Assembly (NCBI RefSeq): GCF_000723205.1
Contig: NZ_HG315671.1
Span: forward strand, 384,851-448,850
From: Formosa agariphila KMM 3901
GTDB taxonomy: Bacteria > Bacteroidota > Bacteroidia > Flavobacteriales > Flavobacteriaceae
Reading direction: 5' to 3'
Length of the DNA stretch: 64,000 nucleotides
In this document: positions 37,191 to 44,978 of the stretch, piece after piece
Layout of the letters: every line of letters starts with the position of its first letter
Numbering within the stretch: position 1 is the first letter of the stretch
The notes under the pieces: generated by a model
Seen by the model: the letters and a program-made list of their open reading frames with translations, nothing else
Database searches by the model: none
Told to the model about the DNA's origin: nothing
Translations under genes and position numbers: made by a program

Positions 37191-38168
37191 ATGAAAAAAT
37201 ATATTGTTTTACTCTTCCTGAGTTTGTGTTTTATCTCTCAGGGATATAGTGCAGATGAGGTTGGGCGGAAAATAAAAGTCCTTATTGTTGATGGGCAAAA
37301 CAATCATGATGTGTGGCCAAAGTCTACAATTATGATGAAACAATATTTAGAGGAAACAGGAAAGTTTACTGTAGATATTGCAAGAACACATTTTTTGCAT
37401 AAAAGTGAAAAATATAAAGATTGGTTAGATTATGCAAATGTAGAAGAGGGTGAAGAAGGTCAGCCAATAACCGACCCTGATTTTAATCCTAAATTTTCAA
37501 AATACGATGTAATTATTTCTAATTTCGGCTATAAAGCAGCTCCATGGCCAGAAAAAACTCAGAAAGCTTTTGAAGAATTTATAGCAAAGGGAGGTGGTTT
37601 TGTAAGTGTGCATGCCGCAGATAATAGTTTTCCAGAATGGGAGGCTTACAACGAAATGATTGGTATTGGAGGCTGGGGAGGTCGTACCGAAAAAAGTGGA
37701 CCTTATTTATATTTAGACGAAAACGATAATCCGAAGAAAGATTATACGCCGGGACCAGGAGGGAAACATGGGAAGCGTGAAGATTTTGCTGTAACTAACT
37801 ATAATGAGGAACACCCAATTACTAAAGGCTTGCCTAAAGTATGGATGCATGCCAACGACGAATGTTATGCTATGATGCGAGGTCCTGCAAATAATGTAAG
37901 TATTTTGTCTACTGCAGTGTCTACTTTAAAAGATGCTGCGTTAAAACAAAAAGAACCTGTAATTATGACTATCAACTATAAAAAGGGAAGAATATTTCAT
38001 ACCACTTTAGGTCATGATGTTGAGGCTTTTGAATGTGTTGGCTTTATTACCTTTTTAAATAGAGGTGTAGAATGGGCAGCAACAGGAAAAGTTACTCAAA
38101 CAGAAGTTCCAAGCGATTTTCCAACAGCAACGAAAGTGTCTAAGCGTAATTTTACTTATAAAAAGTAG
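37191..38168 (+). CDS. secreted ThuA-like domain protein
   Basis: 325 residues with a signal peptide (MKKYIVLLFLSLCFISQGYSA), so periplasmic. The ThuA fold (class I glutamine-amidotransferase-like) is shown by KVLIVDGQNNHDVWPKS at the N-terminus, FEEFIAKGGGFVSVHAADNSFPEW and HPITKGLPKVWMHANDECYAMMRGP. Known relatives are the trehalose-utilisation protein ThuA and ThuA-like proteins beside cytochrome c or propeller dehydrogenases, linked to 3-keto-glycoside processing. Last gene of the AraC-controlled operon; followed by a terminator at 38201. Confidence 0.88.
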   Translation: MKKYIVLLFLSLCFISQGYSADEVGRKIKVLIVDGQNNHDVWPKSTIMMKQYLEETGKFTVDIARTHFLHKSEKYKDWLDYANVEEGEEGQPITDPDFNPKFSKYDVIISNFGYKAAPWPEKTQKAFEEFIAKGGGFVSVHAADNSFPEWEAYNEMIGIGGWGGRTEKSGPYLYLDENDNPKKDYTPGPGGKHGKREDFAVTNYNEEHPITKGLPKVWMHANDECYAMMRGPANNVSILSTAVSTLKDAALKQKEPVIMTINYKKGRIFHTTLGHDVEAFECVGFITFLNRGVEWAATGKVTQTEVPSDFPTATKVSKRNFTYKK

Positions 38169-38200
38169 AAAGTAGCTTAAAGTATATATTAATTATGAAT

Positions 38201-38232
38201 CCTCTAAAATTGAACGTTTTAGAGGGTTTTTA
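38201..38232 (+). terminator. intrinsic terminator of the sugar operon
   Basis: CCTCTAAAA (38201-38209), loop of 7, TTTTAGAGG (38217-38225), then GTTTTTATTTT. It separates the sugar operon from the arginine leader. Confidence 0.92.
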
Positions 38233-38332
38233 TTTTCTATAATGTAGTATATGCAATAAATTTTGAATTATTTTAAATAAAAGCATCTAAAAGCAATATA
38301 ATCAATAATTTTCGTTAATAATAGCATAATAG

Positions 38333-38366
38333 TTGTTGCTCATTTCAATTTAAAATTATAGCTTTA
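38333..38366 (+). promoter_or_regulatory. candidate promoter of the arginine leader
   Basis: TTG (38336-38338) and TAGCTTTA (38359-38366) are 20 bp apart and match TTG-N20-TAnnTTTG with one mismatch in the last base. The predicted start would fall on or next to the ATG of the first Arg-rich ORF at 38371, so that peptide may be translated from a leaderless mRNA. Confidence 0.4.
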
Positions 38367-38370
38367 CAAC

Positions 38371-38445
38371 ATGGAAAATTTAAAAAATAATATACGTTAC
38401 GTATTTCGTAGGTTGCCCGCAAGTGCACCTCGCCGCCGCTTTTAA
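38371..38445 (+). CDS. Arg-rich leader peptide 1 of the arginine operon (24 aa)
   Basis: The ORF reads MENLKNNIRYVF, then RRLPASAPRRRF, with Arg at codons 9, 13, 14 and 21-23. Three consecutive CGC codons near the end are striking in such an AT-rich sequence. It stands 226 bp before the first gene of the arginine cluster. The expected role is to sense arginyl-tRNA through ribosome stalling. ATACG-TTA-CGTAT (38392-38404) is a hairpin inside the ORF, and TTACGTA (38397-38403) is complementary to TACGTAA near 38466-38472. I do not see a strong U-tailed terminator after it, so the mechanism is open. Confidence 0.6.
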   Translation: MENLKNNIRYVFRRLPASAPRRRF

Positions 38446-38552
38446 TCTTCGTCTAAAGCAAGTTATTACGTAATTTTAATTTTTTCATAGTGTCCAAATT
38501 TTTTATCATAGTAAATTTAAATAAAGTTAATTTTTTAATTAACCCGAATCCT

Positions 38553-38582
38553 ATGCGCCGTATTCTTGTTCGTCGCCCTTAG
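38553..38582 (+). CDS. Arg-rich leader peptide 2 of the arginine operon (9 aa)
   Basis: MRRILVRRP has four Arg in nine codons (CGC, CGT, CGT, CGC). It lies 107 bp after the first leader ORF and 89 bp before the GNAT start at 38672. The intervening segment contains GTTAATT-TTTT-AATTAAC (38526-38543), an AT-only-rich hairpin ending 9 bp before its ATG. After the ORF, TGAAC/GTTCA (about 38604-38626) could form a weak stem. The tandem arrangement of two Arg-rich ORFs before an Arg operon is unlikely to be chance. Confidence 0.55.
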   Translation: MRRILVRRP

Positions 38583-38671
38583 GGTGTATTTATAATTTTA
38601 TTGAACTTAGGTGAGTCCGGTTCAGCTATCGAAAAAAAATAAATTAAAGACATTCAATACAAGTTTAAGAT

Positions 38672-39289
38672 ATGGAAATAGTTATTGCCGACAAATCGCA
38701 TACTATTTATGCCGAAATTATTTGTGAAACCATAGCCGATTCAGCTAGAGTAAGAGGTACTGGGATTGCTAAAAGAACTCCCGAGTACGTTATTGCTAGA
38801 ATAATAAATGGAAATGCTGTTATCGCTTTAGAAGATGGTAAGTTTGCAGGCTTCTGTTATATTGAAGCATGGGGACACGGTAAGTTTGTTGCCAATTCTG
38901 GTTTAATTGTACATCCAGACTTTAGAAATAGAGGGCTGGCAAAGCAAATAAAACATAAAATTTTCAATCATTCTATAACAAAGTTTCCAGATGCTAAAGT
39001 TTTCAGTATAACAACAGGATTACCTGTAATGAAAATGAATTCAGATCTAGGATACAAGCCTGTAACATTCTCAGAATTAACAGACGATCAAACCTTTTGG
39101 GACGGGTGCCAAACCTGTAAGAATTATGATGTTTTACAACGTACAGAACAAAAAATGTGTTTATGTACAGGAATGTTGTACGATCCAGATAAACAACCTC
39201 CAAAAGATCAAAAAGAAGTAAAATCTAAAGTATTTCAACGTTTAAAAAGTATTAAGGAACATTTATTTCTAAAAAAGCAAGATAAATAG
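38672..39289 (+). CDS. GNAT N-acyltransferase, first gene of the arginine operon (candidate ArgA-like)
   Basis: 205 residues. The GNAT core shows SGLIVHPDFRNRGLAKQIKHKIF (acyl-CoA pyrophosphate loop near residue 77-98) and SITTGLPVMKMNSDLGYKPV. The C-terminal third carries four cysteines in a C-x2-C and C-x-C arrangement (146, 149, 163, 165), plausibly a metal site, and a Lys-rich tail. The position at the head of an operon that otherwise lacks argA, with argE rather than argJ present, suggests it acylates glutamate. Acyl donor could be acetyl- or succinyl-CoA. Family call is firm; substrate is inference. Confidence 0.8.
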   Translation: MEIVIADKSHTIYAEIICETIADSARVRGTGIAKRTPEYVIARIINGNAVIALEDGKFAGFCYIEAWGHGKFVANSGLIVHPDFRNRGLAKQIKHKIFNHSITKFPDAKVFSITTGLPVMKMNSDLGYKPVTFSELTDDQTFWDGCQTCKNYDVLQRTEQKMCLCTGMLYDPDKQPPKDQKEVKSKVFQRLKSIKEHLFLKKQDK

Positions 39290-39351
39290 TATTGGTGTAG
39301 TTTTTGTACATAAAATGGGGTCTGACCAAATAAGCAGTCATTAAAAGTAAA

Positions 39352-39924
39352 ATGGATATACTAGTCGATACAGATATTAAAATTGATCAAGTGATTGCAC
39401 AGGCCGAAACCTTTTGCGAGGAAGAAGGTATTGAGCTTAAGTTGGTCTATAAACTTTCTAATAAGTCTTTAGAGATTATTTCGGAGCGATCTAGAGTGCT
39501 TCCTACGCTGTATTATGTGAGTGTAGAAATGCTTAAGAAACGTGTTGAAAATGGTTGCTTTATTTTAACTAAAGATAATCGTATTTGCGGACACATTTTT
39601 GTTCACGAGCATCAGGTTAAAGAGCATTTAATATACGAAAGATCATCACTGTGGGTCGATAGTGATTATAGGCAATATAATCTCGGTCTATTACTTATGG
39701 CCAGACTAACCGAATACTTTAACGATACTTTTTTAATTTCAATAGCTCAAACTACTAAAGTTCATTATTACAACGAATTGTTGGGGATGACTCATGTTAC
39801 CTTATCAAAAATGTCGGTTGTATTGGTCGAAGAGCTTGAGAAATTAGGAAAACTGAGAGACGAATTAAATTTTAGATATTATGTAAATGCCTGTTTTGCC
39901 AAGGAAATAGGTCAAATAAAATAA
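39352..39924 (+). CDS. divergent GNAT-like acetyltransferase in the arginine operon
   Basis: 190 residues. The segment SLWVDSDYRQYNLGLLLMARLTEYF resembles GNAT motif A, followed by TTKVHYYNELLGMTHVTLS, a motif-B-like end. The N-terminal half (QVIAQAETFCEEEGIELKLVYK, ILTKDNRICGHIFVHEH) has the expected beta strands. Similarity is weaker than in the preceding GNAT. It lies between that gene and argG (22 bp), so it probably takes part in arginine synthesis, perhaps as a partner of the first GNAT. Substrate unknown. Confidence 0.65.
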   Translation: MDILVDTDIKIDQVIAQAETFCEEEGIELKLVYKLSNKSLEIISERSRVLPTLYYVSVEMLKKRVENGCFILTKDNRICGHIFVHEHQVKEHLIYERSSLWVDSDYRQYNLGLLLMARLTEYFNDTFLISIAQTTKVHYYNELLGMTHVTLSKMSVVLVEELEKLGKLRDELNFRYYVNACFAKEIGQIK

Positions 39925-39946
39925 GAAGTAATTAAATTATAGTAAA

Positions 39947-41128
39947 ATGAAAAAATTAGTAATAGCATACAGTGGAGGTTTAGACACATCATACTGTGCA
40001 GTAAGTTTATCAAAAGAGTACGATGTACACGCAGTAAGTGTTAACACCGGAGGTTTTACTAAAGAAGAAATTAGCCATATAGAAAGTAACGCTTATAAAA
40101 TGGGCGTTTCTACTTATAAAAATATTGATGCCGTAGCTACATTTTACCAAAAAGTAGTGAAGTATTTAATTTTCGGAAATGTGTTAAAAAATAATACATA
40201 TCCGTTATCTGTGAGTGCAGAACGTATTATTCAAGCCATCGAAATTGTAGAGTATGCAAAAAGCATCGATGCAAAATATATCGCTCACGGAAGTACTGGA
40301 GCAGGAAACGACCAAGTGCGTTTCGATATGATTTTTCAAATCCTAGCGCCAGAAATTGAAATTATTACGCCTATTAGAGATCAGAAATTAGCCAGACAGA
40401 CAGAAATCGATTATTTGGTTGCCAATGGTATCGACATGAACTGGGCAAAAGCTAAATATTCTGTAAATAAAGGATTGTGGGGAACTAGTGTAGGCGGAGA
40501 AGAAACATTAACATCAGAAAAACCATTACCTAGCGAAGCATATCCGTCTCAATTAGAAAAAACAGATGAACAAAAAGTAACGTTAACGTTCAAAAAAGGT
40601 GAATTTGTAGCCTTTAACGGAACCGAAGCCGCTCCAGAAAAAAATATTGAAGCGTTACATGAAGTAGCTTCAAAATACGCCATAGGAAGAGATATTCATG
40701 TTGGAGATACTATTGTTGGAATTAAAGGACGTGTTGGTTTTGAAGCTGCCGCAGCTTTAATTACAGTAAAAGCACACCATTTATTAGAAAAACATACACT
40801 TACTAAATGGCAAATGCAACATAAAGATTACTTGTCTAGTTTCTATGGGATGCATTTACACGAAGGTCAGTTTTTAGATCCTGTAATGCGAGATATGGAA
40901 GCATTCTTATCTAGTAGTCAGGAAAATGTAACAGGAGATGTTGTTGTAACACTTAAGCCTTACCATTTCTCTTTAGATGGAATCGTGTCTGAACACGACT
41001 TAATGAATTCTACATTTGCAAGTTATGGTGAAGAGAACAAAGGATGGACAGCAGATGACGCTAAAGGATTTATAAAAATTCTTGGAAACCAGAATAAGAT
41101 ATACCAACTCGTAAATAAGAAATCATGA
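39947..41128 (+). CDS. argG: argininosuccinate synthase
   Basis: 393 residues. The ATP-pyrophosphatase motif AYSGGLDTSYCAVSLSKEY starts at residue 7, and STGAGNDQVRFDMIF and WAKAKYSVNKGLWGTSVGGE are substrate-contact regions. It joins citrulline and aspartate. Typical Bacteroidota length. Overlaps argC by 4 bp (ATGA), so they are translationally coupled. In this operon it precedes the ornithine-forming genes, though it acts near the pathway end. Confidence 0.96.
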   Translation: MKKLVIAYSGGLDTSYCAVSLSKEYDVHAVSVNTGGFTKEEISHIESNAYKMGVSTYKNIDAVATFYQKVVKYLIFGNVLKNNTYPLSVSAERIIQAIEIVEYAKSIDAKYIAHGSTGAGNDQVRFDMIFQILAPEIEIITPIRDQKLARQTEIDYLVANGIDMNWAKAKYSVNKGLWGTSVGGEETLTSEKPLPSEAYPSQLEKTDEQKVTLTFKKGEFVAFNGTEAAPEKNIEALHEVASKYAIGRDIHVGDTIVGIKGRVGFEAAAALITVKAHHLLEKHTLTKWQMQHKDYLSSFYGMHLHEGQFLDPVMRDMEAFLSSSQENVTGDVVVTLKPYHFSLDGIVSEHDLMNSTFASYGEENKGWTADDAKGFIKILGNQNKIYQLVNKKS

Positions 41129-42102
41129 TACAAGCCGGAATTGTAGGAGGAGCAGGTTATACTGCAGGAGAACTGATTAGAATACTAATGTATCACCCAC
41201 AGGTGAATATCGATTTTATTTACAGTACGTCTAATGCCGGAAATGCGGTGAGTAAAGTGCATCAAGATTTAATTGGGTCTACAGATTTACAATTTACAGA
41301 TACCATTAATGCCGATGTAGATGTGTTATTCTTATGTTTAGGCCATGGGAATTCTACTGCGTTTTTAGAAAATAATAGCTTTTCTGATGCGACTAAGATT
41401 ATCGATTTAAGTAACGATTTTAGATTAGAAGCCGATGCAAATTTTAACGGTATGGAATTCGTTTACGGACTTCCGGAACTAAATAAAGAGGCTATTGTTA
41501 ATGCGAAGTATTTAGCAAATCCAGGATGTTTTGCAACGGCAATTCAATTGGCATTATTACCATTAGCATCAGACGGGAAATTTAAAGACGATGTGCATAT
41601 TAATGCTGTAACGGGGGCAACAGGAGCCGGAACATCTTTATCTGCAACTACACATTTTACGTGGCGAGATAATAACTTTTCGTACTACAAACCTTTTACA
41701 CATCAGCATTTGGGGGAAATCAATCAGTCGGTAAAGCAATTACAAAGTAATTTTAATTCAGAAATCATTTTTATGCCAAATCGTGGTGATTTTTCTAGAG
41801 GGATTTTTGCAACAGCTTACACGAAATATGAAGGGACTTTAGAAGACGCAAAAACATTGTATAAATCATTTTACAAGGATGCTAAATTTACAGTGGTTTC
41901 AGATGAAGATATTCATTTAAAACAAGTGGTAAATACGAATAAATGTATCCTTCATTTACATAAACACAACGATAAATTATTAGTGACAAGTGTGATTGAT
42001 AATTTGTTAAAAGGCGCTTCAGGACAAGCGGTTCAGAATATGAATTTAATGTTCGGATTTGAAGAAACCGAAGGGGTTCAATTAAAAGCTACTTACTTCT
42101 AA
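41125..42102 (+). CDS. argC: N-acyl-gamma-glutamyl-phosphate reductase
   Basis: 325 residues. GIVGGAGYTAGELIRILMYHPQV is the N-terminal NADPH Rossmann motif, NPGCFATAIQLALLPL holds the catalytic Cys, and VTGATGAGTSLSATTHFTWRDNNFSYYKPFTHQHLGEI is the acyl-phosphate contact region. It reduces the phosphate made by ArgB. Overlap of 4 bp with argG. Confidence 0.96.
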   Translation: MIQAGIVGGAGYTAGELIRILMYHPQVNIDFIYSTSNAGNAVSKVHQDLIGSTDLQFTDTINADVDVLFLCLGHGNSTAFLENNSFSDATKIIDLSNDFRLEADANFNGMEFVYGLPELNKEAIVNAKYLANPGCFATAIQLALLPLASDGKFKDDVHINAVTGATGAGTSLSATTHFTWRDNNFSYYKPFTHQHLGEINQSVKQLQSNFNSEIIFMPNRGDFSRGIFATAYTKYEGTLEDAKTLYKSFYKDAKFTVVSDEDIHLKQVVNTNKCILHLHKHNDKLLVTSVIDNLLKGASGQAVQNMNLMFGFEETEGVQLKATYF

Positions 42103-42115
42103 AACCACTAACCAT

Positions 42116-42916
42116 ATGAAAATTGCTATAATCGGAACGGGAAATTTAGGGCATTCTATCGCAAAAGGTTTAATTATCGATAATGCGTTTACTACTCTTT
42201 ATTTAACCAAAAGAAATTTAGAATCACTAGAAGAATTTAATGGGTACACGAATGTAACTATTACTAGTGATAATGTTGAAGCAGCCAAAAAATCTGATAT
42301 TTTAATATTTGCGGTTCAACCTGCTCATTTTGAAAAAGTATTAGCTGAAATTACACCGTATTTAACAGAAAAACACGTGTTAATTTCAACTGTTACTGGA
42401 TTTTCAATCCCAAAAATAGAAGGGGTTGTTGGCGAAAATCAGTTTGTAATTCGTGCCATGCCAAACACAGCAATCGCTGTAGGGAAATCTATGACTTGTA
42501 TTTGTAGTAATACGCAGGGAGCAAAACGTATCAAGATTTCTCAGGCTATTTTTAATCGATTAGGCCATACCTTAATTATTCCAGAAAGCCAGATGCAAGC
42601 TGCAACGGTTATTTGTGCTAGTGGTGTAGCCTTTTGGATGCGATTAATTCGCGCCACAACACAAGCGGCAATACAACTAGGTTTCGATGCCGAAGAGGCT
42701 CAAGAATTATCGATGCATACTTGCGAAGGCGCAGCTAGTTTGCTTATCCAAACTGGGAATCATCCAGAGGAAGAAATCGATAAGGTTACAACGCCAAAAG
42801 GCTGTACTATTGAAGGGTTAAACGAAATGGAACACAAAGGTTTAAGTTCGTCTTTAATTCAGGGAATGGTAGCGTCTTACAATAAAATTAGCAACATTAA
42901 AAAAGAACAAATATGA
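42116..42916 (+). CDS. proC: pyrroline-5-carboxylate reductase
   Basis: 266 residues. The N-terminal IAIIGTGNLGHSIAKGLI is the NAD(P)H site, VIRAMPNTAIAVGKSMTCIC is the conserved ProC segment, and the C-terminal VTTPKGCTIEGLNEMEHKGL is the P5C signature. It makes proline from pyrroline-5-carboxylate. A proline gene inside an arginine operon links the two glutamate-derived pathways; alternatively it disposes of glutamate-semialdehyde derived from ornithine. Overlaps argD by 4 bp. Confidence 0.93.
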   Translation: MKIAIIGTGNLGHSIAKGLIIDNAFTTLYLTKRNLESLEEFNGYTNVTITSDNVEAAKKSDILIFAVQPAHFEKVLAEITPYLTEKHVLISTVTGFSIPKIEGVVGENQFVIRAMPNTAIAVGKSMTCICSNTQGAKRIKISQAIFNRLGHTLIIPESQMQAATVICASGVAFWMRLIRATTQAAIQLGFDAEEAQELSMHTCEGAASLLIQTGNHPEEEIDKVTTPKGCTIEGLNEMEHKGLSSSLIQGMVASYNKISNIKKEQI

Positions 42917-44040
42917 GTTTGTTTCCAGTATATCCGCTTTACGATATTACCCCAGTAAAAGCGAAAGACGTTTTTGTTTACGACGACAAAAATGTAGAAT
43001 ATTTAGATTTATACGGTGGTCATGCTGTAATTTCTATAGGGCATGCACACCCAACATACGTAGACCGTTTAACGCGTCAGTTAAAAGAGATTGCATTTTA
43101 TAGCAATGCCATTCAGAATCCGTTGCAAGAACAATTAGCAGCAGAATTAGCCGACTTCTCAGGATGTAAAGACTACCAGTTATTTTTATGTAATTCAGGA
43201 GCAGAGGCGAATGAGAATGCATTAAAATTAGCATCTTTTCATAATGAAAAATCTAAAATTATTGCCTTTAAAAATGGGTTCCACGGAAGAACTTCTGCCG
43301 CCGTTGCAGCAACCGATAATCCTAAAATTGTAGCGCCATTAAACGCCCAACAAGATGTTGAGTTTTTTGAATTGGGCGACTTAGAAGGAGTAGAACAAGC
43401 GTTAAAAAATAACGATGTTTGTGCTGTAATTATAGAATTTATTCAAGGTGTTGGAGGTTTAGACGAAAGTACAACCGCATTTTACCAAGGACTTGAGAAA
43501 TTATGTAAAACATATAATGCATGTTTTATTGCCGACGAGGTACAATCGGGATTTGGTAGAACGGGAGATTTCTTCGCATTTCAAAAACATAACATTACGC
43601 CAGATATTATTTCTATGGCAAAAGGTATGGGGAATGGTTTTCCTATTGGAGGTATTTTAATTCATCCAGATATAAAAGGACGATTTGGATTATTAGGAAC
43701 TACTTTTGGAGGAAATCATTTAGCATGTGCGGCTTCTATTGCTGTTTTAGATGTGCTAAAAGCAGAAGATTTGCTGGCGCACACTAAAGAGATTTCAGCA
43801 TATTTTCTTGAAAAAGCAAGCCAATTACCACAATTAAAATCAATTAAAGGTCGTGGTTTAATGTTAGGATTAGAATTCGATTTTCCGATTTCAGACCTTA
43901 GAAAAAACCTTATTTTCGACCATCATATATTTACAGGAAGTGCAAAAAATCCTAATTTATTAAGAATACTTCCGCCATTAACGATTCAAAAAGAACACTT
44001 AGACATATTCTTTGAGGCTTTAAAAACAGAATTAGCTTAG
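42913..44040 (+). CDS. argD: N-acyl-ornithine aminotransferase
   Basis: 375 residues of the class III aminotransferase fold. PLP landmarks are CNSGAEANENALKLAS, NGFHGRTSAAVAATDNPK, ADEVQSGFGRTGDFFA and the Schiff-base Lys in ISMAKGMGNGFPIGG. It converts the acylated glutamate semialdehyde to acylated ornithine. Start overlaps the proC stop (ATGA), and the stop is 1 bp before argF'. Confidence 0.95.
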   Translation: MSLFPVYPLYDITPVKAKDVFVYDDKNVEYLDLYGGHAVISIGHAHPTYVDRLTRQLKEIAFYSNAIQNPLQEQLAAELADFSGCKDYQLFLCNSGAEANENALKLASFHNEKSKIIAFKNGFHGRTSAAVAATDNPKIVAPLNAQQDVEFFELGDLEGVEQALKNNDVCAVIIEFIQGVGGLDESTTAFYQGLEKLCKTYNACFIADEVQSGFGRTGDFFAFQKHNITPDIISMAKGMGNGFPIGGILIHPDIKGRFGLLGTTFGGNHLACAASIAVLDVLKAEDLLAHTKEISAYFLEKASQLPQLKSIKGRGLMLGLEFDFPISDLRKNLIFDHHIFTGSAKNPNLLRILPPLTIQKEHLDIFFEALKTELA

Positions 44041-44041
44041 C

Positions 44042-44977
44042 ATGAAAAAATACACGCAAATATCAGATATTTCAAATCTTTCAGAAACCATAAAAGAAGC
44101 TATTCTTTTAAAAATGAATCCTTTCGAACATAAACACTTGGGTAAGAATAAAACCTTAGTGATGTTGTTCTTTAATTCGAGTTTACGGACGCGGTTAAGT
44201 ACAGAAAAGGCGGCGAAAAATCTTGGAATGGATGTCATGAGTTTAAATGTAAACGATGCGTGGAATTTAGAGTTTGAGGACGGTACAATTATGAATGCCG
44301 GAACTTCCGAACATGTAAAAGAAGCGGCTGCTGTGATCTCTCAATATGCCGATATGATTGCTGTGCGTGCCTTTCCAAGCCTAATGGATAGAGATAAAGA
44401 TTATGCAGAAATGGTAATTAACAGCTTCGAAAAGTACGCCACTGTGCCTATTGTAAATATGGAAAGCGCTACGGCACATCCGTTACAAGCATTGGCAGAT
44501 GCGATTACCATTTCAGAATTATCTGAAAAAGCACGTCCAAAAGTAGTCTTATCTTGGGCGCCACACCCTAAAGCATTGCCACAGGCGGTACCCAATTCAT
44601 TTGTTGAAATGATGATAAAAATGGATGTCGATTTAACCATAACGCATCCCGAAGGCTATGAGCTTAATCCTGAAATTACGAAAGACACGCCAATTAATCA
44701 TAATCAAGAAGAAGCGTTAAAAGATGCCGATTTTGTATATGCTAAAAACTGGAGTAGTTTTTCAGATTATGGAAAGATTTTGAATACAGATCCGAATTGG
44801 ATGATTACTAAAGAGAAACTAGGACAGGCTAAATTTATGCACTGTTTGCCGGTAAGACGAAATGTAATTGTAGAAGATGCTGTTCTAGATAGTGAACAAT
44901 CTATAGTGATGCAGGAAGCTAATAATAGAACGTACGCTGCACAAATTGTTATGAAAGAAATTTTAGAAAACCTATAA
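44042..44977 (+). CDS. argF': N-acylornithine carbamoyltransferase, probably N-succinylornithine type (ArgF')
   Basis: 311 residues. The carbamoyl-phosphate site FFNSSLRTRLST (about 43-54) and the C-terminal MHCLPVRRNVIV are those of acyl-ornithine transcarbamylases; it closely resembles the Bacteroides fragilis enzyme as I recall it (ITHPEGYEL, WAPHPKALPQAVPNSF). The residue that sets acyl specificity, Pro90 in the Bacteroides succinyl enzyme and Glu92 in the Xanthomonas acetyl enzyme, is Ser89 here (GTSEH). A published-type substitution of that Glu by Ser or Pro shifts specificity to succinyl-ornithine, so this enzyme is more likely a succinylornithine transcarbamylase. Ordinary ornithine is not expected as substrate. 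Confidence 0.9.
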   Translation: MKKYTQISDISNLSETIKEAILLKMNPFEHKHLGKNKTLVMLFFNSSLRTRLSTEKAAKNLGMDVMSLNVNDAWNLEFEDGTIMNAGTSEHVKEAAAVISQYADMIAVRAFPSLMDRDKDYAEMVINSFEKYATVPIVNMESATAHPLQALADAITISELSEKARPKVVLSWAPHPKALPQAVPNSFVEMMIKMDVDLTITHPEGYELNPEITKDTPINHNQEEALKDADFVYAKNWSSFSDYGKILNTDPNWMITKEKLGQAKFMHCLPVRRNVIVEDAVLDSEQSIVMQEANNRTYAAQIVMKEILENL

Positions 44978-44978
44978 T

